DNA of 64,000 nt from Lateolabrax maculatus (taxonomy: Eukaryota; Chordata; Actinopteri; Acropomatiformes; Lateolabracidae), in NCBI GenBank assembly GCA_031216445.1, contig CM062213.1, forward strand, positions 12,153,501-12,217,500. The letters run 5' to 3'. Of this stretch, positions 14,501-25,545 are shown one piece after another. Positions within the stretch are counted from its first letter, which is position 1, and each line of letters opens with the position of its first letter. Made by a program: the position numbers and the translations under genes. Below the pieces are notes generated by a model. That model worked only from the letters and a program-made list of their open reading frames with translations, did not search any database and was not told the origin of the DNA.

Positions 14501-16788
14501 TAGATTATTGATAATAATATTGTAGCATATATAACGTCTGTTATCTTAAAGAAAGTATTGTTATTGTAGTTGTAGTGTACTATCTGAGTTTATTGGTTCA
14601 CAATATCAGTGGGCCATTGTGTGTAAACCAGGTTGTGGTCTGGGTAGGCATGATTTAGGTGCGGTTGGAGAAAAAGCTATGCAAGCTGCCGTTCTTTGGC
14701 AGACCGGTTCAGGACAGGCATGCCTGCACAGAGTTTGGCATTAATCATTTAGCTTTTAACACAGATTGGAAATGTAGAGTTTCTTCCCACTCTGGCAGCT
14801 GGCAAACCTGCCATGGCCAAGGTTAAGTGACTCTTGACTTGTTTAAGTTTGTGATCTTGTTGATACATAGCCTGTATAAACAGAATCTGTAGACAAGGGA
14901 CCAAGATTTTGGTATCAGAAGGGTTCTGGTTTCCGTTTGGAGTCCGAGTAGTATTGACCAATCACATTTAAGTGGGCTTTGGTTGCATGCTGGTAAACAT
15001 TTCATGTAGAGAGCAAAAGAGGCAGAATGCATTGGCTGAAAAGGCAATCTCAGAACGGATTGGCTTTCGGCTGACAACTTTTTATTTTTATTTTTATTTA
15101 TCTTCATTCATATACAAATATCTGTAGAGATGATCCAAAATTTCATCCGGACCTATCGTCTCAAGTTGTTAATCGGACTGTAAAATATGACTGGCGCACG
15201 AAACAGGATTTATACATTTTTCTTGTTGTCAACAAATTCCATGAAAAGAAGACATTACAGTGTCCATTTGTTTTAGGAAATTATTGAGCTCTTTAAATAT
15301 ATATATATATAAAAAATTACATTATATATTTGTAACCTTTTTAAAGATTAAAGGCAGGGTAAGGAAGTCAGAAAGTTTTGAAAGAAACTAACCTATTTTG
15401 GTTTCAGTCTTTTCACGGGACTTATTTACACTATAAAATACTGGACTGATGCCAGCTAAATGCATCAACTTTGATTGAAGGGGATGCTTTTGATGATTTC
15501 AATGGCGTGAAATCCCTCGGGTGATAACAACTGCTCAATAAACTTGTGGGACTGAAGTTCATATTTGTTGTGTTTGTTATGTTGTTATGTTATGTGAAAA
15601 ATGTTAGAGTGGGTTCAAATAGCTAAGTGTGTCCAGTGCAGTTTGATGAATTCCGAAAATATGTCTGGGGGAAAAAAGCTGAAGAAAAGCCTTGAGAGGT
15701 TGACACATTTCACTCACCTTCAAACAGTGGGCAGAAGTGCCTCCAGCAGGTGATACATCCCTGAGATGTGAACTGTCCCATGGCCGTCTCCAGGAGGAAC
15801 ATTGGAATGCCACAAGCAAGTAGAAACAAGACGTATGGAACCAGGAATGCACCTGAGAGAAATATAATGAGAGAGATGTATACCAAAAATTATTTTCTCT
15901 CAGGAAAAAATCTGCTAAAATATGATCATTCCTATTTTATCACTGTTCTAAAGCACTGAGCTACTCAGTGGGGCGGCGTGGTGGTGCAGTGTTTAGCACT
16001 GTCACCTCACAGCAAAAAGGTTTTGGGTTCGAACACGCTGCCCGGCTTCTGTGTGTACTTTGCATGTTCTCCTGGTGATTGCATGGGTACTCTATACTCC
16101 GGCTTCCTCCCGCAGTCCAAAGACATGCAAGTTAGGTTAGTTGGTGACTCTAAACTGTCCGTCTCTTTGTATCAACCCTGTGATTGGCTGGCACCAGGGT
16201 GCAGAGATGGGGACAAATACATCAATCTTTCCTCACGCTACTGGTCACGAGAAACACAAATGAAATACAGTAGTTCCCAATGAACTGGACCTGACAGATT
16301 CACTTTCGTTTAGACTGTGGTTTGGCTGTTTCTACAGTTAAAACAAAAACTTGACACACCTAGTCAAAAACAAGTTGGTTGCGCAAGAAAAAAATGTTCT
16401 TTTAATAACAAACAGTAGGTTTGTGCCACGCATCAGCAACTTCCTTATATTTTAAGCCATATATGCCCATGGTTATTTTTCACAAATTTATTTACATTAC
16501 ATTTTCATTCAGTGCATTAGTTTGGCTTTGTGCAGAAGAGTGAATGTAAAAGCATAAAGTATGTTTGATTTTTGTAGTCAGCGAGTCCGGCTTACCTCCC
16601 CCATTTTTGTAGCACAAATAGGGAAACCTCCAGAGGTTTCCCAGTCCAACCAGGGTCCCTGCCACAGCCAACAGGAACTCCAACTTGTTCGCCCACTGGC
16701 CACGGTCCAACAGTTGAGTCTTCTTCACCAGACTGTTATCTTGACCGGGCATCTCAATGCTGTTACCTTTAAGGAATTCCCTTGACAT
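2583..16788 (-). CDS. SLC6 sodium/chloride-coupled transporter (GABA/taurine/creatine branch), 14 coding exons
   Basis: Coding exons run 16788-16596, 15852-15718, 14471-14331, 13913-13826, 12285-12153, 11231-11097, 10152-10049, 8390-8266, 7453-7341, 7198-7061, 6810-6708, 5810-5710, 4749-4579 and 2732-2583. All junctions are GT-AG and in phase; total 609 aa. The protein has the SLC6 hallmarks: TM1 with GLGNLWRFPYLCYKNGGG, a glycosylated EL2 (NVS, NWT, NAT) with conserved Cys, TM6 LTALGSYNQYNNDCYK, PRAVAMMP, and a cytosolic tail ending MEMQM. It should move a small amino-acid-like substrate across the plasma membrane with Na+ and Cl-. By eye it is nearest GAT2 (SLC6A13)-type proteins, but TM1 (GTLVGLGN, residues 44-51), TM6 (FGICQGS, 288-294) and TM8 (GADTQ, 385-389) depart from the usual GEIIGLGN, FAICLGC and GLDSQ. 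A fish-specific paralogue such as the slc6a22 group is possible, so no symbol is given. The start at MSREFLK is the likeliest; an in-frame ATG lies 24 codons upstream and a 5' exon is possible. Confidence 0.9.
2846..2978 (+). repeat. Interspersed repeat family A, copy 1 (SLC6 intron 13)
   Basis: Contains GAATTTGTGG, 'ATTGGATGGATTGTTATAAAAT', 'CATGTTCCCCCCAGGATGAATTG' and 'CCCCTTGACTCTTC' in the same order and spacing as 19492-19640. I know this as an abundant fish repeat. Family class uncertain. Confidence 0.7.
3314..3600 (+). repeat. Interspersed repeat family B, plus copy (SLC6 intron 13)
   Basis: Begins with AAACGATTAGTTGACTAAT, includes TTTTCTTTGTCTTATATGA and 'GAATATCTTTGGATTTTGGACTGTTAG', and ends near AATGAAAACAACTGTTAGT. 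The order matches the copies at 9780 and 25060 and, inverted, 4299. This is a common teleost short element with 'TTAGTTGCAGCCC'-type ends. Confidence 0.75.
4299..4516 (-). repeat. Interspersed repeat family B, near-complete minus copy (SLC6 intron 13)
   Basis: Starts GGGCTGCAACTAATAAG and ends AATTGTTTCAGCTCC, so both ends of the element are present as imperfect inverted termini. Read on the minus strand it has AACTATTTTGA, 'CCAGCTCCTCAAACGTGA' and CTGAATATCTC in the same order as the other copies. Confidence 0.75.
5180..5335. repeat. Possible short DNA-transposon remnant (SLC6 intron 12)
   Basis: The block starts with GGCCGGGTTCACAAAG and ends with AAATGGGCC, giving short inverted ends, with CTAATTAAAAATAAG in the middle. 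It resembles teleost MITE-type elements, but the match is loose. Confidence 0.3.
9290..9650 (+). repeat. Interspersed repeat (SLC6 intron 7)
   Basis: Pyrimidine-rich sequence including 'TTACTTCCTGTTTTATTTTG', repeated TTCCTGCC and 'TCACCTGTGTTCTATTCCC' is a wording I recognise from repeated fish sequences. No coding capacity. Confidence 0.45.
9780..9965 (+). repeat. Interspersed repeat family B, plus copy (SLC6 intron 7)
   Basis: Contains 'GAATATCTTTGGGTATGGGA', CTGTTAGTTGGACAA, CAAGCAATTTGAA and a tail 'AAAATAATCATTAGTTGCAA', the same order as the copy at 3314-3600. A poly-A run and a G11 run have grown inside it. Confidence 0.7.
10345..11092 (+). mobile_element. L2-type LINE 3' remnant (SLC6 intron 6)
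   Basis: Broken plus-strand frames give pieces of a non-LTR reverse-transcriptase C-terminal region: MGVTLDD near 10462, SRLFSV near 10850 and NELPTDIRT near 10880. The end, TTTGGATAAAAGCGTCAGCC AAATAGATGTAATGT (11056-11090), is the diagnostic 3' tail of L2/Maui-type fish LINEs. Several frameshifts and stops make it a dead 5'-truncated copy. The tail ends within about five bases of the SLC6 exon that finishes at 11097. Confidence 0.8.
13320..13525 (-). repeat. Interspersed repeat family A, minus copy (SLC6 intron 4)
   Basis: Carries 'ATTAGTAATAAACACAAAAT', GGCTGATGAGAAT and 'GACAATGCCATCCATAGAGCC', which is the reverse-orientation tail part of the family found at 2846 and 19492. Confidence 0.55.
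15968..16215 (+). repeat. tRNA-like SINE-type repeat (SLC6 intron 1)
   Basis: Starts GGGGCGGCGTGGTGGTGCAG, followed by TTTAGCACTGTCACCTCACAG, GGTTCGAAC and 'CCAAAGACATGCAAGTTAGG', ending near CCCTGTGATTGGCTGGC. This is a very common vertebrate/fish repeat. TGGTGCAGTG and GGGTTCGAAC resemble Pol III A and B boxes about 50 bases apart, so a tRNA-derived origin is plausible but not proven. Confidence 0.7.
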
Positions 16789-16860
16789 GTTCAGGAAGAG
16801 CAGTAGATTAATTATGAATACACTGAAATCTGTCCTGAAGTCCTTCCACCGCCTCCACAT

Positions 16861-18250
16861 TTATGTGATAAAGAGTGTCAAACCTTAGTAGCTCAGGGTT
16901 ATGCACAGACAAAAAACTACTCAGCTGATTGTTTGGCACTGCTCATAAGCTTTATTTATTTATTTGTTAAACTTAAGCTTGCAGGATTATCAGGAATGGA
17001 AAGTTTTCACTGGCAAGTGTTTATCAGAAAGCTGAACTTATTAGAGCACATTTTAGAATTAAAGTGATGCACTGAGCAGCCCAGTGTAAAACAAAAACAT
17101 AATGAAGTACTTACCCCTCCATCACAAAGCCCCCTCCCCCAAGAGTTGCTTACAGCAACAACAATCTGATCAGTATTCCTCTCAGCTGAGTGTACCGCGG
17201 GATCCCTACACAAACAACATGTCATGAGCACAGCCAGAGTGAAAAACAAAGTAGCTATGGTTTCCTGTGGTTCCTCTATGACCTAATTATTGTCGGATTG
17301 GTCGGCACACCATGCCGTCTGAAAAAGTGTTTGGCTCTAACAAAGGTTCAAGGTATACCACGTTCTTGCTGTATTTTTCCACTGAGGTGGGGCAGCTTGA
17401 ATCCTTCAGATTAGCACAGTTGCTAACAACTAAACCAAATCAGCTGAGCCGTCTCTGTTATGTCAGTGGCTGTACACAAGCTTCAGTTATCTGCCAATAG
17501 GGAATTTGCAGCTTTAAATACATAAATAATTCAGAAAACAATAGCAATAGGATTTTCTGTATGCAAATGTACACCTGATTAGAATAATTTGACCTAATAA
17601 TGAGGATTTTGTCTGCAGATAAAAAAGAATAGCAGAATACTGTAGGGTATCTTATTACTGTAATTCAGTTACATGTGAGCATTGCTTTATCATGTACATC
17701 TGCAGCTCTTTTCATTCACGATTTTGATACTACTTAGTATTTTTCTTTTTGTCTTCATCTTAATTCTTGACTTCCTTCTTCTAGTTTTTATTTTTATTTA
17801 GTCATCGATGTTACTGTACTTCTCTTGCTACTGTGACACATAATTTACCACTTTGGCATCAATAAAGTCTGTCTTATCTCAGTTGTAAATAGTACCTGAT
17901 ATGGTGTCTGGAATGTGCTACTGATATATTGTATACAGTTTTTAAGTGCTTAATTAGACTGAAGCATAAAAAATAAAAAAAAAAAACATTTTACAAAAGT
18001 ATTAAAATGGTAAGAACAAAAAGGTCTGGCAAATAAAATAATTTAACAAGGTAAACAATGCTATTTTAATATATTACCTTTAAACGATAAATCAAGTTAT
18101 ATATGGATTTGCAAAAAATGTTTGTTTTTTATTTCTTTTACTGATGAATCATACTAATTTGTCTCGTCTGTTAATGTTGTGGACTATAAGTTCATGGTAC
18201 TCACCCAGCTGAATGATGAATTGGATAATAGATGGAATAAACAGCTTCTA
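16861..18250. other. Non-coding region upstream of the SLC6 gene
   Basis: No supportable exon on either strand. It probably holds the SLC6 promoter and any 5' UTR exon, neither of which I can place. A possible polyadenylation-type AATAAA is at 17862 on the plus strand, in a run resembling a repeat end. Confidence 0.4.
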
Positions 18251-18254
18251 TACT

Positions 18255-19100
18255 GAGTGAGAGGGTTAGACTAAAATCGAGCTCATATCAAGCCTAAAAA
18301 CCCTGGTTTACAGATAAACTCTGGACAACCACCAGGCCAGAAAACAGGGTTACAAAGGAGCTCAGAGTGGCTACACTGAAGAGTTGAAAAACAGGTGGAT
18401 CCAGTTGGCCACTCCAGCCACGACAAATATCCAGCTACAGTAAACTATTTCCCCAAGTGTGGAGAACTGACTGACAACTTGATGACGAGCTAAATGTGTT
18501 TTACTGTTGATAACATTTACATCACACAACCAACAGCACCCGCTGACACAGCCTCACCCCTCCCAACTTACCCACTACCTGCACCCAGGATCTGTGAAGA
18601 GGATGTGTGTCAGCTCTTTCAGAGACAGAAAATCAGAATCACAATCAGCTTTATTGGCCATGTATGCGTACACATACAAGGAATTTGACACGTTTTTCCG
18701 TTGTTCTCAATGTACATACACAGTAATAGACAAAAAAAAAAAACAACCAAAAAAAAAAAAAACAAGGACAACAAAGGCAGGCATAAACATTTAACTGCTA
18801 TGTACAAATATAAAAATAAACATATATACAAAGTATATATATGAACATAAACACAACAACAATGACAATGAAATGGAGAAATAGTGCAATGATGTAGAGT
18901 GCAAAGATGTCCCCGGTCCCCAAGAAAACCTCTATCACACGACAGCCTGATGTCTGTGGTCACGAAATCCTTCGAGAAACTGGTGTCAGAGCACTTGAAG
19001 GACATCAGAGGCCCTCTGCTGGACCCCTAGTAGTTTGCCTACTGGACGATCAGGTCAGTGGGTGATGCAGTCAACATGGAACTGCAAGAACATTTGCACG
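18255..19100 (+). mobile_element. Degenerate LINE ORF2 with a nested repeat
   Basis: Two pieces of a non-LTR retrotransposon polyprotein remain. The left piece (about 18260-18630) gives a LVYR-type motif (TGGTTTACAG) and ends CEEDVCQLFQRQK. The right piece (about 18900-19100) reads PVPKKP, then SVVTKSFEKLVSEHLKDI, then a broken QFAYW. Between them the expected APGPDG region is missing and is replaced by another repeat (18633-18895). Frames are broken, so the copy is dead. The motif order fits L2/Rex-type fish LINEs. Confidence 0.75.
18633..18895 (-). repeat. Repeat inserted in the LINE remnant
   Basis: Begins AATCAGAATCACAATCAGCTTTATTGGCC followed by 'CACATACAAGGAATTTGACA', a wording seen widely in fish genomes, then poly-A-rich sequence and TATATA runs, ending near GTAGAGTGCAAAG. 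It sits inside the LINE ORF2, so it is younger than that copy. The class is unknown to me. Confidence 0.6.
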
Positions 19101-19491
19101 GATCCTGTTTGTGTTTGTGTTCTCAGCATTCAGCATCAGCTAAAAGCCACTCGCAGGTGGTCCAGCCACCAGGTTTGAAGCCATAGAACTCTAGTAGTGT
19201 CTGCTGAGGTCAGTTAACTTAAAGCCATAATCCACAATTCATTGACTACATACATTTGAGGTCCATTCAGGTCCATAACTGAAGAAATTTGGATTTTGTG
19301 CATTTCTCCACCAATCATGAATCCAGTGCTTTTGGTAACATTGCACAGTTTGTGCCTTCCAGCAGTTTTATCACAAGCATTATGTTCTTTTTCAGCCAAC
19401 CTCAAATAAGCAAAACAGGAAGGAAAAAAAACACCTGCTACCACAAGAAGCAGAAATATTTACCCAGGACTGGGGTCGACTGAATTGTTTC

Positions 19492-19830
19492 CCCTGAATT
19501 CATATTTGTGGTTTGGAGTGAAACGTCTCTACAACTTTTGGATGGATTTGCTGTGAAATTTGGAACAGACGTTTATGTTCCCCACAATTGGAAGAATTGT
19601 AACCACTTTGGTGATCCCCTGACTTTTTATCTGGCGCCATCAACAGATGAAAATCTATGACCAAATAGCTGCAAAACTAATGACATCCCCATCAAACTGG
19701 GGTAGTGATCATGGTAAATATTATTCCTGCTAAACATCAGCATGTTAGCCATGTCACTGTGATCATACTAACATCTGCATTTAACTTAAAGCACAATGAG
19801 CCCAGGTACAGCCTTGCACAGCTGGTGGCA
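19492..19830 (+). repeat. Interspersed repeat family A, copy 2 (longest)
   Basis: Has 'TTTGGATGGATTTGCTG', 'GTTTATGTTCCCCACAATTG', GGTGATCCCCTGACTTTTT, then GCAAAACTAATGACATCCCC and 'CATCAGCATGTTAGCCATG'. The first 150 bases parallel 2846-2978; the rest parallels, inverted, 13320-13525. Confidence 0.7.
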
Positions 19831-20429
19831 TAGCTTCCTGTTCACGGCTGGTTTTGCTCGCTGGGTTGGATTTTGTATTGACTGCACATTCATTGGCATT
19901 TAATGTATGCATTACTTTACTTGTATTTCATTTTAAGGTTTACAGGAACATAAATTAATCTCCAAGATTGGAAATGGTACCAAATGGTCAACAAATTTCA
20001 CAAGCCACTTTTAAAAGTGGACCCATGTGGAACTGTTTGGGGATATAAGCAGCGGTTGGTAAATGCTGTTTTAGTCCAAAAGAAGACAGATGAATTGAGT
20101 TGTCTTTTTGTGGTTGTCTTGTGGTGATTTAAACTTGCATAACTGTTTTGATTTTTCTGGTCACTTGGGACCACCAGAAACAAGTTGTGAACACGACCTT
20201 GACATATCACCTTTTAAGTTGATACTGCAAACTTGTTTGCAAAGAGTTGCTTTATTAAAACATCCAGCAATTAAAGACATGATCATTCATTTGGAGTTGT
20301 GTTTGTCTCCACCTGATGAATGTATATCCAATAATGACCTTCTCTTGCTCTGTTTTTGGTTTCCACCACCCCATGAAGGAAACATCTGGCTCTTTAGCTC
20401 ATAACTGCTCCACTATCTTCACCAGCTAG

Positions 20430-20600
20430 TCTCTAACTGTCTCTGTGTGCCATTTGGTGCTGAGCAGTAGTGTACAGTAGGTTTTTAGAGCGTTTTCACT
20501 GAAAACAGCTGCCTGCTGGGGTCGTAAATGATGCTATGAGAGCACAGTGAGTGAACCAAAACAGCACCAAGGCCAAAATATGGCCAATAATTGCCATAAT
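20430..20600 (+). repeat. Interspersed repeat family C, plus copy
   Basis: The core TTTTTAGAGCGTTTTCACTG plus AAAACAGCTGCCTG recurs in reverse orientation at 38930-39062, with matching flanks (TGTACAGTAG versus GAGTACACTTG). Non-coding, family unnamed. Confidence 0.55.
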
Positions 20601-23249
20601 TTCTGCATGGGGACCATTAATAAAGTTATCTGATTACATTTCAGTTGGTTTATGAACATTTCAGAAGCCACAAGAAGTTGTTTTTTGTGATTTAAATGTC
20701 TTTTCCTTTAAATGTGTTACCCTGCCACAATTCCTGTCACATGTTTGCACCAGTGTAAAACTCTGCCTCTGTTTGTTACACAGTGAAGTGTTTGTAGTGA
20801 AAACTTCACGGGGAAACTGGAAATTTCAGATGATCATATTTCAGGTACATTTGGTGGTCACACAGAAATCCAACACTCAAATGACAAACTGTAGCGTGAG
20901 TCTCATGATGCCATGTACAGGCATTGTCAATCTACCCGTGCTCTGTTACAATAAAATTATTGAGCGCTTTACTTAAGTTGAAACCCTCCAGACTTAACAT
21001 TACTGACGCCAAAGTAGAGTAGAAACAATAAAAGCTCTGCTTTATTTGTGAGGCTCCTCTTTTGATACAATTATTCAATAACCATAAAACAAGACAGACA
21101 TACGAGCACAAGACAAGACAGCTACTATTTAAGGCATGTATTTACAGTTTACTGTAAATCTCTAGAGCTAACAAGGACCATGCTCTCTGTACATCAAATT
21201 ATTAAAATTGTTTACACACTGGCAGACACTAAGTACATGCTCAAAAGAAATTAATATTCAGCTGCAAAACAATTGTTTAATAAAATCACAATTTAATTTC
21301 TGGTTTAAGCAAAAATGGGAAACATGGTTATGTCCACTTAGATAATAACTAATATATCCTGGGCAGGTTGTTCAGCTACAGACAGCTGCATGTTCTCAAC
21401 AGAAAGGTTACTTTGAATGGTGTTCACAGAGTTAACATCACTTCTCTCCTCAGGGTACAGACATCTACCACACAGCACAGCTTTTCTCAGCTGCTAGGCT
21501 GGAAGATGAATGATTATCCAACGTTTTGAGGATTGTATTACACACAGTTAAACAGGCCCCTTTCACATCTGTCTTCAATGTTTCCTTAGAAAATAATAAA
21601 TAAACCCGAACAAACAAAGCATATCTCCCACCAAGAGTGATCAGGTTTGATCATGAACAGCCCATAAAGGTTCAATGTTCACATAAGCTGTGTTGACCTG
21701 ACTTTTTTTTTCTCTCTTTAAAAAAACAATTTTTTTTTTTTAGATCTTGTACTGTTCTGATTGTTGAGCAGCGCGTTCTGGTATATTTTATAAAAATATT
21801 CTAGGAATACCTTAAAAAATATCTTGTAAATGTTGTAATGCTAAAAATTCTACATTATGAACTGAAGAGGCACATGATCCTCGAGGGAAAATGCTTTGTT
21901 TGCTCAAATACATTTATTGATTCTTTGAGACATTGAAGGTTTGACTTAAAGAAAAAAAATAGACACTGTTTAGAGCGCAATCAGATATTTTCATAGCTTC
22001 ATTTTAATATAAGAATTACATTTACTTTTACATTTTGGACAAATCCACACTCTATAATTGATCAAATTCAGGGTAAAATTCACCAAATGTCAGGCTCACT
22101 TTGTTTTGGGACAGGGTGGGATGGAGAGGAGGTCAGATAACATACATCTCTGTGTGTGGAATGATTTAAGAATGAAAATGAATGAAGCAAATCATCTTTT
22201 TATATTCACCTCTAATGGAAGCATGATAAGACCATCACTGCATACTCATATACAAGCCATGGATTGGCACAGAAACATACAACAAATATTTGTAGAAGCT
22301 TTTTCAAACTGAGACAAAAACATAATTTTTTTGACAAGTTTTCTCTCTTTCAGCAAAAATATTTAGCATGGTTAAACCTTCAGCTGTGCATTCATATCAC
22401 AAGTAGAGTCTACAACAGCAGTGAGTCACTCGAGTGTCTCGATGAGTCAGAGAGTACCTGCAGCTCCTCGTAACCCGGATATTGTCATGCTCAAGCATAT
22501 TTGGCACTCATTCGAATAATAAATTGATATAATAGTCAGAAAGGTAGGCCAATGCAACCTGCATGTAAATACACGAATTGGTTTCATGGTTACATGTACA
22601 TCACCCTCTGGTGGTGATTACACCCTCGTACCAGACAAAAACAAACCAGATATATAAATAAATAAAAAACACACATAGATATTACAGTTTTCTGACACTT
22701 TCAGTATTTTGACAGAGATCTATCTCACAGGATGGAAAGGAAGTTGAGGTTTTACAATATGTCATTTAAATTATGATGTTCAGTGGGAGATTGTTTTTTG
22801 AAGATGATGTACAGAATAACTTAAGAGATGATGATGAAAACCACTGAAGAAGATGAAGTGTACCACTATGGTGCACACCGCGTTGCTGGCCTTTCTTTCT
22901 GTTCTTACTCTTATAATCTGATTTAGGTTAAACATTTTGAGTAGTTACAAACTGGAGAAGTATACAAAAAACAGAAATCTCTGAAAGGAATTTTATTTTC
23001 ACATTCTTCAGCACTATGAGAAGAAAACTGCAGCTGATGAGAAATCAGAGGGAGTGCACCATAGCCACATGACAAACACACCGTAATCTTTACTCATAAT
23101 TGACATTATATGCTACAGAACATACTAGTCATGATTTCACATTGAGTTTGGCTATTTCACTGCATCTCCTAAACCACTCAACAGATTATTAAGATTATGT
23201 CTCATGTAATGGCAACACATGATGATTCATTCCGCTTTAATTTTTACAA

Positions 23250-23645
23250 CACTAAAGAAATAGTTTGACATTTTTGGAATGTTTTTGAGAAGATCGAGAC
23301 CACTCATATATGGTATCAATCAAATGATAATTAATTATGTGCCAAATTATTTCATGGCAGGAGGTAGTGACTTTCTGGACTTTCTGCTGGTTGCCTGGCA
23401 TCCAAAACCCCCGTGCAAAATCACAATTTGTGGTATTTACTCTCATGTTTGTTGTATGGATTAAACAATGAACATATAACATTAGTTTTGGATGTGCTGA
23501 TCAGCAGATTTTGAGTCAGGCTAGATGTTTGCCCCTGATTCCAGTGTTTATGCTAAGCTAAGCTAATGCCTGCTAGCTGTAGCCTTATAATTGGGGGGGG
23601 GGGGGAGCGTATTTCCCAAAAATGTCAAAACATTTCTTTAAACAG
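23250..23645. mobile_element. Short inverted-repeat DNA element, family D, near full length
   Basis: Left end AAGAAATAGTTTGACATTTT and right end CCAAAAATGTCAAAACATTTCTT are inverted copies of each other. Inside are 'GAAGATCGAGACCACTCAT', GTGACTTTCTGGACTTTCTG and, near 23550, ATGCTAAGCTAAGCTAATG. This arrangement is that of a familiar fish MITE. No transposase. A G-run of 14 near 23595 has expanded in it. Confidence 0.7.
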
Positions 23646-25059
23646 ACATTATTTTAAAATACATTATGGTGTAAAACAATCAGGAGTTGGCACTTTTTTT
23701 TCAAATAAAATTTCAAGTATGAAATACAACTTGAAGTATGAAACCACTTCGACTAAAGCCCCTTTCAACTTCAGATGTAAAACTTTAAACAGGCTGCCAT
23801 TTATTTTTAAAATAGGCCACCCTCATAAACAGCAATGAAAATGTTTCTCCAGGTTGAATATGAAAGGCACAGTGAGATATTTCTTTAGATGGACTTTGTA
23901 CAGGAGCCACAGAACAAGCCCTTTGGTTAAACAACCCATACAATAAATTCAGTTTGGGGAACTTGATGGCATGAGTTGTTATCTCGACTTGACGTGACTC
24001 CTTGCCCTGCAGATTATATCAGCAGAACAAATCAAACTAATGAGCAGCGCTTAACGACTTCACAGACACCTGTGTGAATTACGCCTGGAGCATAAACACT
24101 GAGGGTTACGAAAAAGAAATGCTTGAGATACCATCAACACCGAGCAAATCACAATGAGTTATGAGATGGGAGCTGCACTTCTTTTGAACTCAAGTGCAAT
24201 GAGATCAGGAGTGATTTTAGTGCAGAACAATTCGGAAAACAACTATTCAACATGTCTATTTATTTTGATTATTAATCTGTAAACACAGGAGAATGTGATA
24301 ATGATGCGGTAATCACTGTTAACATGTTTGGGTGGTGGTGAGGTTACTGCGTTATAACAAAGATAGTTAACACATTTCAACATGGATTTTTTTTTTTTTT
24401 TTAAATGACCATAAAACCACATGTAACAATATTCTGAGAAATTAGATGAAACACTTTCTGATTCCTGTATGTAACATCACCACTGGTTTGAAAAGTTTAA
24501 TACAATAAAATTTAAATTTAAGTACTGGAAATGGTCACCTACTGTATGGCACTGTTAATGTGAGTTTAAGCAAACACAGTGTCTGACAATCAAGAAAAAC
24601 AGGCATCTTTTTTTTTTTTTTTTAACTTTCAAAGCTAAAATCGTACTATGGAAATCGAAAAGTAAACATTGTACCTGAAATAAAAATAAGACTGCTGATT
24701 CACAGAAGAACAGGCGATTAAATACATTAAGCCCACAGCTCTATAGACTACTATTTAAATTTCACACTTCACACATTGGTCTGATTTAGATCGACAAAAC
24801 AATAATTCACCTATTATTGCAAAAATGTAAACATCCTTCCAATGTATCATGACAATATCTTTGCAAATACAGTCAAAATGTCAGCTAAAAGTTGGCCTTT
24901 TTGTTATAGTAGAGACTTCTTTTTTTAAAGTCATATCAAAGCATGACGATCAAACAAAACTACAAACTATCAACTTTTGATTTTTGGTTATTTAAGGCTT
25001 CTGTGTTAGGAAGGTTCTTCAGAAACTAGACCAAAACTGTTCATCCCATCTGCACATTA

Positions 25060-25545
25060 TTGTTACCAGTTTTTGATTTTATTTTATATCATTGGAAATT
25101 TTATATCTTTGAATTTTGGACTTTTGGTTTGAAAAAACAAGCAATTTGGAGAAGGCACCATGGGCTGTAGGAAACTGGTGTGCATTTTTCACAATTGTCT
25201 GACATTTTACTGACTGAACATTTACAGTTAATCAAAAATATACAAGTCATAAAATGCTAATAACTTTTTAATTGTACCTAAAAATAACAGATTAGTAATA
25301 GATAGTGTGGGTTTGGGAACCATCTAGTGCTGAAACTGTTGATAATAATTTATTTAAAAAAATGCCAAGTATCAGTTTTTCTTTAACTGCTTTTCACAGT
25401 TTTATATAATTCTAAATAAAATATATAAATAAAATATATTTAATGTAAAATAAATATCTGTGTAGCAAATATAGCAAATTAAAGACACAGCTTTAGATTC
25501 AGGGAAATTTCAGACATTTTATAGACTAAACAATGAATTGATTAA
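25060..25545 (+). repeat. Interspersed repeat family B, two partial plus copies
   Basis: The first part (25080-25230) has 'ATATCTTTGAATTTTGGAC', CAAGCAATTTGGA and TTTTTCACAATTGTCTGACAT. The second (25325-25545) has GTGCTGAAACTGTTGATAA, then AATGCCAAGTATCAG, and ends with 'TTTATAGACTAAACAATGAA'. Both follow the order of the copies at 3314 and 9780. Confidence 0.6.

Noticed and set aside
15968..16030. A tRNA gene suggested by A-box and B-box-like motifs
   Set aside because: The sequence does not fold as a full cloverleaf by eye and its wording is that of a dispersed repeat.
15978..16283. 101-codon plus-strand ORF
   Set aside because: It lies in the tRNA-like SINE-type repeat, so it is repeat sequence rather than a gene.
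18619..19005. 128-codon minus-strand ORF rich in Leu, Phe and Cys
   Set aside because: It is the complement of the nested repeat and poly-A tracts inside the LINE remnant.
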